A DNA stretch of 64,000 bases from Lepidurus packardi (taxonomy: Eukaryota > Arthropoda > Branchiopoda > Notostraca > Triopsidae): the NCBI GenBank assembly GCA_023053545.1, contig JAKZAN010000002.1, positions 6,184,375-6,248,374 of the forward strand, in the 5' to 3' direction. The notes under the pieces are model-generated. The model worked only from the letters and a program-made list of their open reading frames with translations. It ran no database searches and was not told the DNA's origin. Each line of letters opens with the position of its first letter. The first letter of the stretch is position 1. The position numbers were made by a program, and so were the translations under genes. Shown piece by piece: positions 1 to 10,800 of the stretch.

Positions 1-3000
1 CGTCGGCTTCAAATTCTTCAGGAAGGTCATCTTCAGTGGTGATAACCGACCGTTTACACTCTTCACAATCATCATACAGACAGGATCGGGTTTTTAGCAT
101 GTACCCACAGACATCGTAGATGAGAAAGCTGCTGATTCGGTCCTCTTTTGATGACGGCAACTCATTGACGTAACGGCTGGACAAACCTTCCATCAAATCG
201 TCTTTCATAGCAGACCTGAGATCAGCAGCCGCCTTTCTGTTGTTACGAAACTTGTGAAGGAGGCATTCTTTGAAGTCTGTCAGCACCTTAAAGTCGTCAT
301 CATCTTCAACATTTGCGTTTCTCAGCATAGTCTTAGCGGGCGTGTAGAGAGACATCATTCGAATGATGTGAAGGAAACTCGTTGCAGTTGGATGGGTGTC
401 GAAGGCACGAATTTGTCCGAAGAGGCGCTGAAATAAAAGAAACGTTTAATAATTTGAATGTAATGTAAAATCCATTGATAATTATTTACCTCCAAAGGAT
501 CCTGGTTCCATCTGGCAGTGAGGACAAAGTCGTACTTCTCCGTTGAGTCTTTAGGGTATAATAACTCCTCGGTGAGACCAATTGTACTCAAAATAGAAAG
601 GCGCCAGCCCTCAAGGGTCATCTGTGAAGCAAACGTTCGGCAACTGAGGACGATTCAGAGGGTCAACTTGACAGTTTTCAGTCATTTCGATGACAGTCAA
701 CATCTTCTCGAGAATGGCCTTCTTCCCCGGTTTCTCTTTTCCATCCTTGTCGCGATGGTTGTTCCAATTTGACTCTTTTACAGACTCGCAAATTCGACGG
801 CCATTAAGCACATCGAAAACGTCATTAAGGAGTTTCGTCATCTCCTCGGTATACTCTGAATCTATAATTTGAATAATAAATTTTGCTGGCTTACAAATAA
901 TCAGGGCAAGTCAAATCACCATTGAATAACAGTTCAGTTTTCTTATTTTCCCGGAGAAATTTAAAAGCCATAGCGGTATGCTTCGAAAATAGCTGTGTGG
1001 CAAGACTGACTGACATTCTTTGCCAAATCGTTGGCCAGATATGGGCGTACGTGAGCTTCGGAGCTAACCTCAAACCATGTTCCTTTGAATGATCATACAG
1101 TCGCTGAAAGAACGTGTGATAAACTGCTGAGCCTGCACACTTTAAAACAAATAATTTTAAAAATTAATCGGTATAAGTTAGTCAAATTATTACCTGTACA
1201 ACTTGATAGTTCAAAAGTTGATTTCTGGTGCATTTAATTAGGTGGGGAACATCGATGAAAGCGTAAATTTTAATGTTTTCGTCGAGCGGATGTTCAAAAA
1301 AATTGCTTCCGCCCTTCTTGCCACTCACACCCATTTTAAGGAGAGCTGCTTTGTTCGAAGAGTGTCCGTCACAAACAGTCGCCTTAACGATTGCACCGGA
1401 GCGGTGCAGCAAAATTATTGCTTTCATGATAATTTCTGATAAGACGTGCTGGTCAGCTGCTCCTTTACTCGCAAACAATCCAATGGGTTGAATCCATTTT
1501 TGCCGGAACGGACGGAAAACAAGGACCAAAACGTGATCAGTTAGGCCTTGCTCAGCTGCTTCCTTGATGTCGGATCCGAAATTGATCACTCCTTTCCATT
1601 TTAGCATTTTTGAATCCCATGTGAGGTCTTTTCGGATAGACATTTCGTCCCACATCAGAGTTCCGAATCGTAGATGACGTTTGAGTTTGGCAAACACCTT
1701 GCCTAGGTTCTCCAACGCCAGATCGTTCAAGCCAAAACCAACGTCTGCAGAGCTTAACAATCGCCGAATGGTGGAGACTTCCGGAAGAGGAAGCAGCTTA
1801 TTTTCTCTACAGTGATCGTACGCTTTCATGCTCTTCATCCTAAGCAACAGACTTTCAATTAGCCAACCCGGCTCGTAGCGCATGCCGCAATGGAATCCAT
1901 TCTTTCCTGGCTTTGAAGCGTTGCGTTTCACAAACGTTCTGATGACTTGACGGGCCTCGAATTATAATAAAAAGAGAGAGATAAAAATAAATTTATTGTT
2001 TTCTAATTGTGTATTGTACATCAGGAATAATTTAAAATTAGTATAGATCATTTAAAATGCATTCCATCAATACATTGTGTCATCATTTTAGTCAAGTAGT
2101 TAAAAATATATCAAACGAAGTGTTATTTTAGGCTGGTAGAAAATGGGAAATAATATGTCAATAAGTCATAAATTGAAATTATAAAAGTATACAAGTATAT
2201 TACTTTTGTATATTAATTTTAATATAATTGTAAATAAATTTTAAATTGACAATAAAAATAAATATAATTTTATTGTCAATAAAAGTATATTACTTTTGAA
2301 ATTATAAAAGTATACTACAATTAAAAAGTGTTAAGTTTTTTAAAAAATATCATTTGTGCGTGTCAAAATCAAATTTCAAATATCAAGTTCAGTTTAATCT
2401 TTTGGATCCCTTACTGTCCCTGGAAAATCTTTCATGACGTTGTCGAAACTTTTTTCTCGAATACTAGCCACTAAACTACGGCTCATCGTCTGGAGCTTGT
2501 TCAATTCTTCGGCGAAAATCTATTTAAAAAATATTATTAATTGTATCTCTTTTTAAACAATACCAAATTATTAACGTACAACTTCTCTTGATTTCAAGCG
2601 TCTGATCTTTTGAAGTGCAGTCGTCAGCTTCCTCTTTGAAATTTCAAGGTTCTTTGGCTGCATGGCCCGTTTCCTCAAATTCATTAAGCAATTTGCGCAA
2701 TGTTGACACAGATCAGTGTTGGAATTAGGTGACGCTAGATATCCGCAGCTAGTTGAGCGCAACACTTGGCCGTCTTTCGTAACTGAGCACCTTCCGGTTA
2801 CGTTGACATTCGCCATTGCGTCGTTTAAAAAGCCTTTACAAGGTTTCAATTTGCTCATAATGCGAAGGTAGCGATTGACGTCATCGTACCCTTGATATCT
2901 TCCATCACAGCCAGGCAGAGTTACAGTTTTGCCTCCGACGTAAAAAGAAACTTTTGATGTTGATAGCATTCGCAATGACTTCATAACGATGTTGCCGTCA

Positions 3001-4470
3001 GGAAGGTCTTCAATAGCGATGCATAACGCTGTTTTGGATTTGTCATTATAAACCCAGTTCCAGTCAAAAGATGGAAGCTGAACTGCCGATTTTATTTCTT
3101 CAAAATGCTGTGCGTCGATACCTGTATGTTAACGAATAATCAGTCAACAGCTTGAAAAAGGTCCCTTAAAAGTAAATGTATTACCTTTAGCAACGTCAAT
3201 ATCCATCAGCGAATCAGAATCCATCAGCAAATCGTTACAAAAAGTCACTTGACCGGAAGGCTCGGAATCCTTATCTAAATTTCACATAAGAAATTGGAAA
3301 AAAAACTCGAGTTATTAACGACAAGTAATACCTGTGAGAGCTTCAGCGCCAAGCCCAAGAGGAGAATCGATCGGCGAATCGTCTCCAATCATCACTTGGC
3401 CGGACCCAGGATCTAATTTTAAATTTACAAATTTAGAGAAAATTTAGAATTACTGTAGTGTGTGAAACAATACTAGGGAGAGCAGTAGTGATAGGCACAA
3501 GAGCAGAATCCATTGGCGAGTTGTCACAGACGGCCACATGGCCGGAATCAGTATCTAAAATCAAATTGACAAATAAAAAAAATACTCGAGGGAATAACAG
3601 GTATGACATAATACCTGTAAGAGCTTCAGCGCCAAGCCCAAGAGGAGAATCGATCGGCGAATCGTCTCCAATCATCACCTGGCCGGACCCAGGATCTAAT
3701 TTAAAATAATGAATTATAAAAACATATCGAATTGCTGTATAGTGTGTTAAAATACTTGGGTGAGCAGTAGTGAAAGGCACAGGAGCAGAATCCATCAGCG
3801 AGTCGTCAAAGGTCGTCACTTGGCTGGAACCAGAATCTAATTACAAAATAACAAATAAATAAAATCCTCCACTTAAAGGAAATGGCTCAATCAAAAAAAC
3901 TTATTACTACAGTTATACCTGTGAGAGCATTTGTGGCAATCGATTCAGTTATAGGTTGGGAACTATTCGTACAATCTGTGTGGGGAAGAGTAGTTTCCGG
4001 ATTTTGAACAATACTGGCAATAGGTGTCCCCAGAATTGATGTAATTGTTTTGCACCTCGACTGCTGTTTCTTCTTCATCTCTCGTGGACCATTTTGTGTC
4101 AAATCTTCCAATGCTGGGCGCTTGCTGTTCTGTTGTCTTTTAGGGCCTGAAAAATATGTTGCGAGTGAGTGTACTAAACAGTGAAGCGATTATGATGTAA
4201 ATAGTTACCTAACAGATGCTTTGGTGTAGCTCCATCTCTCAGTCTCCATTGTTTTTGTGGATAAAATTTGCCTCCAATAAATTTACCACTAATGATGTCA
4301 TCTTCATCAAAATGACGCCAACACAAGCGTGACGAGTCCAAAAGCCCAGTTTTTGGAATTATCACTCTCCATTCCTCTAGACGATGTTTGGGTATTCTGA
4401 AGAATATAGCTGGGCCATTTTCTTTGTCTTTTTCAGTACAACAACCTTCAATAAAGCACCGTTTCACCAT
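1..4470 (-). CDS. THAP-domain P-element-like transposase (THAP9-like), multi-exon, 3' end off the window
   Basis: DNA-transposase or domesticated derivative of the P-element/THAP9 family. Exons read: 4209-4470, 3919-4146, 3756-3836, 3615-3695, 3474-3554, 3332-3412, 3185-3274, 2580-3121, 2415-2519, 1194-1955, 920-1139, about 490-861, and 1-427. The N-terminus is a C2CH THAP finger: MVKRC, a second Cys five residues on, then SRLCWRHF and an LRDGATPKHL box; this fixes the start at 4470. Next come a basic NLS-like stretch, the mini-exon linker, a Cys motif (GYLASPNSNTDLCQHCANC) and a short coiled-coil-like exon. The RNase H-like core has LMWDEMSI, TVCDGHSSNK and FIDVPHLIKCTRNQLL, so the first two catalytic Asp of the family are present. 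The C-terminal part has DPLERLFGQIRAF, typical of the family. One apparent extra base near 639-640 shifts the frame between LNRPQ and RTFASQMTLEGW. Exon 920-1139 uses a weak GTGATT donor. Host gene or mobile copy is undecided; I found no terminal repeats. Confidence 0.85.
3185..3836 (-). repeat. Tandem array of duplicated mini-exons in the THAP transposase linker
   Basis: Four exons of exactly 81 nt (3756-3836, 3615-3695, 3474-3554, 3332-3412) and a related 90-nt exon (3185-3274) follow one another with introns of 57-61 nt, giving a period of about 141 bp. All begin and end in phase 1. The first and third copies from the left (3332-3412, 3615-3695) are almost identical and the other pair is clearly related, so the array looks like a 282-bp unit duplicated in tandem. 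The encoded repeats share a Ser-Gly/Ser-x-Val core, an acidic D(D/N)S(P/L)x(D) centre and a hydrophobic tail. The 90-nt exon contains a further internal duplication (LLMDSD / SLMDID). Upstream exon 3919-4146 ends in the same ALTG tail. Confidence 0.9.
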
Positions 4471-5285
4471 TCTTAAATAACTGTCAAAACACTCATCACT
4501 CAAACGGTTACATAGCATTCAAATATAAAATATGCGACGAACGTCAACCGAAATTTCGAATTTTAAAAGAATTTAGTATTTTGGTTCATAGGTGGCACCA
4601 GAGGAAGGGCGACCAGCCCTGCAATTGGCTGTTAAGAATTTTGCCTTAGGCACTAAGCTCCTCCCCCTGGTCCGAAAGCTGGCTTCATTCGATATGGACT
4701 AAAAAGACATGAGTTCCTACACCATCCTTATACACCATGAGTAGAGTGACACTCTCAGAGTGGCCAGTGAAAATCGCTATTACCTTGCATCACAAGCTCC
4801 TGCTCCTCTTCGTTCTCCAATTCCCGCTTCATACCAATTTGAACTAACGTTATTGCCATCTACCGTGTACATCTGTCTACCGTGCATCCATCTACCTTGT
4901 ACATCCTGTACAACCTACTCACGTAGACAAAAGTATTGGACGTTTCACATCATTCCCATTTGTGATTCCAAACCGACAGGTTGTACAGAATTGCAGTGCG
5001 AAAGATCGAAGAAAATGTGCAGCAAAACCTTTTGGAACCAGGTGACAAGTTTAGAGCTACCAGTTTTGTTTTGTTTTTGCTCTCTTATATTAGACGTTTC
5101 ACTGTCACTTTATAAAGAAAAGAACGACACACTTTAATGACACAATTAAAGAATTTTCGTGGGCCAAAGCGCGCAGAAAGAAATTTCAGTAGTTCTGTTT
5201 CAGACTGCGTCTTGTTGAATCTGACTGTGTAGATACTGTATGAGACGCACGTATGTTTCAAAATAGACATATATTAGACGGAAAA
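4471..5285. other. Non-coding gap between the transposase start and the LINE fragment
   Basis: This holds the presumed 5' region of the THAP gene. No convincing gene was seen. A short degenerate repeat of the type TACCGTGTACATC/TACCTTGTACATC lies at about 4860-4915. Confidence 0.4.
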
Positions 5286-5289
5286 AATT

Positions 5290-6033
5290 AATAAACATTT
5301 CTTTTTTTTTTTTGGGGGGGGGGGGGGGGGCGCAAAGTTGAGCTTTGGTCTAGGGCGCACAAGGGTGTAAATCCGTCCCTGCATGCCCCTGTTTTCGCAT
5401 GTCCACATCTCAGTCGAAAGAGTGCTACTGCTACTTTCCTGTTTTTATGCGATAGCCATGGCGCTTGCCTAATGTTAGTAGCGGCTTGTAGAAATTTTTG
5501 AGTCGTACTGTTTTTTAACCTCTGAAGTATATTTTGCTCTAATTTCTGTTTGAATATGGCCGAGATTTCGTGTCTAGTGAGTGCTCTTAATTCTTTTTGG
5601 TTGGAGTTTTTGCCTATCTTCGCTGCCGCATCCGCTGCCTCATTCCCTGCGATCCCGACATGCGATGGCACCCATTGCAAAGTGATGTCAAATTTGTTAC
5701 TTCGTAAGTTTCGTATTCTCTTCTGAATTTCTGCACGAACTCGAAATATGCTCTCCTCCCATACGCGGCTATAGCTCCGAGAGCCGCCTTGGAGTCCGAC
5801 AGGATGAGATATTTACCTGTGGGTGAACTATCAATGATTGATAATGCTTGCCTGACGGCATACAATTCTCCTGCCATTACCGACGACCACCGAGGAAGGG
5901 CAAAAGCAACGGATTTGTTTCCAGAATAGAAACGCTGTTTACATCTTAAAGCGCTTCGGGTAGAACAAAGTAGAAAAGTTTCTAGTGTGACCACTAGATG
6001 GCCAAACACCTGGTCATTAGATGACCCAAACAC
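5290..6033 (-). mobile_element. Truncated non-LTR retrotransposon (LINE) fragment with RNase H domain
   Basis: Two overlapping minus-strand frames together show an RNase H domain of the kind carried at the 3' end of I/Jockey-type LINE ORF2. Visible motifs are AGELYAVRQAL (catalytic Glu), LILSDSKAALGAI (catalytic Asp) and LQWVPSHVGIAGNEAADAAA (final Asp/His block). A trailing Cys/His piece follows (FRLRCGHAKTGACRDGF). The frame changes once at about 5690-5750 and the first catalytic Asp block is not recognisable. Endonuclease and reverse transcriptase are absent, so this is a dead 5'-truncated copy. A poly-G/poly-T run abuts its 3' side. Confidence 0.85.
5314..5330 (+). repeat. Homopolymer run, 17 G
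   Basis: A T12 run passes directly into G17 next to the 3' end of the LINE fragment. It is one of four G/C runs of 15 or more in the window. Confidence 0.95.
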
Positions 6034-6879
6034 TAGATGGCGAGACTTCCGCTCTTTTGGGTGGAACGGGAATGGAGCGACGTTGAACTGAAAATGGCAA
6101 GGAACGGAGCGACATTTTCGAGAAGTTCCAGAACACTGCTGTTCTCATTCTCTCCCATTACTTTACGGTATGCTCTCTCACCGTGTCACTTGCATTATGG
6201 CATTCGGTAAGCCCCAAAATTTTAATACAGAAAAGAAAAACGGACTTGACAGATAATGCACTAATAAACAGTAACTAAACTGCCAGCTCTGAATGTACTT
6301 TTTACAAACTCAGGTAATTAATTATTCTGCTTCACAAACATTAATCGTTTTAATCTATATAGTTGCAGACATTCTGGAGATGGATTCCCCCCTAAAAAGA
6401 CAAGTAAAACTCCGTAACGATGCATCCACCGAACTTGAGCGAGTGCTGTCCCACATCAACAGAGCCAGAACTCCGTGGCGCTTGTTTTCCTCTTCAATGT
6501 GAAACGAATGTATTTCCTACATCTAATTTTCTTCGAAATCGAAAAAGTCAAGACCAGTTCTTTTTCCTTTTTTTAGTTTGTCAAACTACGGTAACAGTAA
6601 TGTATGAGAACTTGTATTTGTGAGCTTTAATAAAAATACTGTAAAACAAACAAATGGCCTTGTAATTATTTCGAACGATTTTGACTCACAAAATTAAGGA
6701 AAGCTTTTTTATTAAACTTTTAAATATAATACAAAGTAATAAATACAATGCAAACTTTTAGAAAATACAAATCCGTCAAATTTATATAAATCGAACAAAA
6801 GATAGATGCTACCCTCACACTGTAAATTGGCTCACTTCATAGTTGTATTTATAGATGTTTCAACGACTGTTACATATAA
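6034..6879. other. AT-rich gap without recognisable gene
   Basis: Short open frames on the plus strand here have no motif, splice context or family resemblance. I see no gene. Confidence 0.4.
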
Positions 6880-7330
6880 GCCCGAGTCTGCGTGGATAAC
6901 ACGCACGACTGAGGACCCAAAGGTCCCCGGTTCGATTCCCGGTCGAGGCAATTTATTTCGTCGAAAAAACGAAATATTAAATGGCTCCCTTTCCCTGTAC
7001 CGTATGCCTTCCCGGCAAGGTTCCTATTCCCATATTCGAAATTGTGATGCTTCGGCATTGCGAGCTGGAATATCGTGGATAGGAAACCGAGCAGGGGAGT
7101 TGGGAAAGAGGCGAGGCTCTCAATTTTTGACGATTTTTGAAGGGGACCCCCTTGATCGTGCAGGGATCCTTATGGAAAAAAGCCCATAAAACGCTTTCCC
7201 AGCTCGAAAAGGAGCCACGCCCCCTTTCTGGTCCACTCCACCAATAGGATTCGTCCATTTTTGAGGCCACGCCCCCTTTTTTAGCGGATTTTTTGAAAAA
7301 ACACGCAAAAACATTCAAAATTGTCACTTT
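6880..7330 (+). mobile_element. tRNA-derived SINE-like repeat (approximate ends)
   Basis: A tRNA-like head is visible. A perfect Pol III B-box type sequence GGTTCGATTCC sits at 6929-6939 inside a T-arm-like context, followed by GTCGAGGCA, which pairs imperfectly with GCCCGAG near 6880. A short hairpin GGACC-CAAA-GGTCC precedes it. The stems are too degenerate for a working tRNA. The following 380 bp form a body that includes two copies of GCCACGCCCCCTTT (about 7212 and 7265) and end in A-rich DNA. SINE assignment is inference; copies elsewhere in the genome would prove it. Confidence 0.45.
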
Positions 7331-7769
7331 TATTGCAAAAATTACAAATAATACAAAAAGGACATTTTTGGAAACTAGTTTTTACGGGGAACCTTTTGGT
7401 ACAACAAATAAGGAATTCCAGTGGGAAGCAAAACATCTCATTTGCACAATATTAGAATCCAATTTTTAGAGCTAAAAAAATCACAGAACAAAAATAAGTT
7501 ATAATAGAATAACAATGTAAGTTAAGAAACTGTCTAGTAGACTACCTTAAAGATACTAAACTGGTAGAAGTGGTGTAATTTTTTAATTTTTTTTTCCTTT
7601 TCTCTACCAATAATAAGATAAAAAAATTTTTTTTTTAAAGGAAGTCCACGCAGAACCGGTACGATCCATCCTTCTTCCGTACGATTCTTCTCTTGCGTAA
7701 ACCTTGCTAACGAACAAATTACGAATAATAGCAGTAAAAATAGTTGTGGTGTACTATACAAGGCACAGT

Positions 7770-7775
7770 TTTATT
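7770..7775 (-). terminator. Candidate polyadenylation signal of the neprilysin gene
   Basis: AATAAA on the minus strand, about 94 nt downstream of the neprilysin stop codon. Confidence 0.4.
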
Positions 7776-7868
7776 TTCAGAAACCAGTTCCGCAATTTTG
7801 TTTTTTCCCTTCGGTAATAATACAACTACTTTCAAAGAAACGAAACGCCGAAAAGCACATCATTTCGC

Positions 7869-10800
7869 CTACCAGACGGCGCACTTAGAAACTGGATTCA
7901 TAACCGAGCCAACTGGGCACGAGAAGTCTTTCGCGAACTCATTCATGTTAGAAAACGGCCCACGGACTCTAAATTGAGCTGGCGAATGCTGACCAGTCAG
8001 AATCCTCAACTTTAGACTTTCTGGACGGTATTTGGAGCACCAAACGTTAGCCGCAGAGATCCAAAACATTTGTTTCGGACTGTAAAAGAAATTTTTTTTT
8101 TATCCAACTCTCACATTGATTCAGACTTAACCTACCTATATTTTTGCAAGCCGGGTAGTCGTCCCTCAAATTCATTCCATGCTTCAGAATCGCCGGAACG
8201 TCTTTTTGCCCAACGTTGATAGGCTTGATACGCCTCTTTAATGCCTCCATTGTCGGCAATGTTTTCCCCCTGGGTATTGATTCCGTTTACGTTCAAGTTC
8301 AGCTCCGGGAACGAGAAGTTTCCATATTGGCTAATAATACATTGAGCTCGTTGTAGGTAAGCAGTTTTGGTACTGGATTCCCACCAATCAATCAAATTGC
8401 CGTCAGGATCAAACTGCCTTCCCTAAAATGAAACCAAGATAACACTGAAACTATTTTCTTCCTTAATTGAATACTTGATTAGTTTATTCATACGATTAGC
8501 TAAGTTATTAAATTGGTATTAGATTAGCAAGTTAGTTTAGTTTAGCTAATATTTAACGCCTGACGACAGAATAATACTCCATTTAAGACCAGAAGTTTCC
8601 GCCAAACCAATAACAATAATTATCTTACATGTGCGAGAATGTAACTCTTTTAGCGGATTTGAAGAGCAATCATACACTTTTTTTATACAACTTTCTAATC
8701 AAGGACCAATGCACTAATTCTTGTTGACGAACATCTATTGCTTCACTTCTGATACCTCAGAAAAAGTCAATGCTAAATTACTTGAATATTTCCGAAAAGC
8801 CCAATCCAAACGGAGCAAGCAATGTAGACCTATTGGCTCTTTTCCTACTGACTAGCATTTCCATTTATTAAAAAAAATTGGTATGTATAATTTTTATAAT
8901 ATAAATAAAACTATATATAATTTTTGTAATATAGGTACAAGCAAATATCTCCCATTAGTAAATTATAATTAATTATTTGTAGGGTTTGCTTACCTGATCA
9001 TCAAAACCATGGGTCAACTCGTGCCCAATGACCCATCCAATAGCTCCATAATTGAGGTAAGCCGGGCGCTCTTTCCCGAAGAAAGCTCCTTGCAAAATAC
9101 CAGCGGGAAACTGAATACTATTTTCCAATGGCGAATAATAGGCGTTTACAACAGCTGGACGTCCATGGCTAATCCACTCTGTTTTATTGACTGGCAATCG
9201 CAGTCGCTTAAACGAAAAATCCGTTCCAAAAAGTGTCATATTCAGCGCATTTCGTAGAAATTGATCTTTCGAGATAACCAACTAATAAATAAAATATTTA
9301 ATACACAGGATTTGTACAATAAAATAAACTTACATTTTTATACAAATCGGTGAGCTTCGTATCGTCTAATAATTCGTCCGGGTAGGCAATATGAGAAGTG
9401 ACGGATTCAGCCTTCTTGCGTGCTCGTTGTCTACAAATTCCAACTGTAGAAAACTTTCTTTTTTTAACACAAAGAGAGAACAAAGCCTACCTGGTAGCGT
9501 CATCCATCCAGTCCAATTCATCTAAGATATCATTGAAAACTGCCCGGATATCGCCAACCATCTCCAAAGCGGCGTCCTTGGCATCTTCTTTGAAATACGA
9601 ACGCACATACAAAGCACCTACGGCATTGCCCAAACTGTAACGAAAGTCTTATTAGATATCCAATTTCACAAAACACGGACGAATTCCATGTAGCCCTCCA
9701 CTGTGTCCTCATAAAAGAAGAGAGAGTGATCTTGAGCTGTACCGTTCACCTTAACCGATTCAAGTTTGAACAATCCAAAACAGCAAGAAAAATAAACACA
9801 AAGCAAGAAATGACCTCTCCCTTTAAGCAAAGTAAAACAAAAAAAAAAAAGAAAGAAAAACAGGATTAATTACCTGGAAGACACGGTTTCCATACATTCC
9901 TCCCACCTCGGTTTGCGCTCAGTGGTTCCTGTTAAGGCGGCCGAATAGGTTAGCTGCAAAGCTCGAGCTGCTTCATTGAGATATGACACAGACGCGCCAG
10001 CCACACGCCAGAGGAGGTAGTTAGCGACGACTCTAAAGATAAAATATAATTAGTCTCCTCATTTCCACCAGCTCAGAGAACAAAGAAAAAAAATATCCAG
10101 CTAATTACCGCTTGGGGGTCGTTGCGAGGATATTTGAGAGCTTCTTAAAATATTCTGGGACGTCAACGATAATTCTCTCTTGTTTTGTGAGCACATGATG
10201 GGGCGCTAAGATAGTGTTAATGTACTCCAACCAAGGAATGCCAGGAACGATTGTGGACAAGGTTTCGAGTGTCATGGGATTGTAAAGCTTCGACGCGTTG
10301 CGTCTCTCTTCGCGGGGCAATGAGATCTAAGAATGGAAATGAATTGTAAACAATATTGCAAATGATTTAAATTAGCAAACAAAAACACTTACGTTAGCAA
10401 GTTGTACTTCAAAGTTGAGCGACTCGAGCAGTTCCTTCTCAGCTTGAGCTTTGTCAGCCCCGAGCAGGATGGCTAAGCTAACTTGGTAATTGTAATATGC
10501 TTTCACGTCCTTGTCACTCAAGCCCTTAATTAAGTACTCCCTTCCAGGCATCCCCAATGACGCTTGATCCAACTAGAACAGAAAAATAAAATAATCATAA
10601 TTAAATTAACGTAGAAATGAAACTTAACGTTCATAAAAACTCCTTATTATTATTCACTTACGTCGATGACTCGATAAGAAGAATTTTTTAAATCGGTGGT
10701 CACGGAGAAATCAATGAAGTAATCAACGGAGTAACCCAATTTTCTATTCCGGTAAATCCCTTCAAACCAACTCCAGGTGTCCTTGGGATCCCATTTATCT

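Noticed and set aside
1130-1194. Apparent frame break between transposase exons ending at 1194 and starting near 1133
   Set aside because: Using the AAG acceptor just upstream (exon start 1139) restores the frame, so no mutation is needed.
4760-5137. Plus-strand frame of 125 codons
   Set aside because: Low-complexity Cys/Pro/Ser composition built partly on a degenerate tandem repeat, with no motif or splice context.
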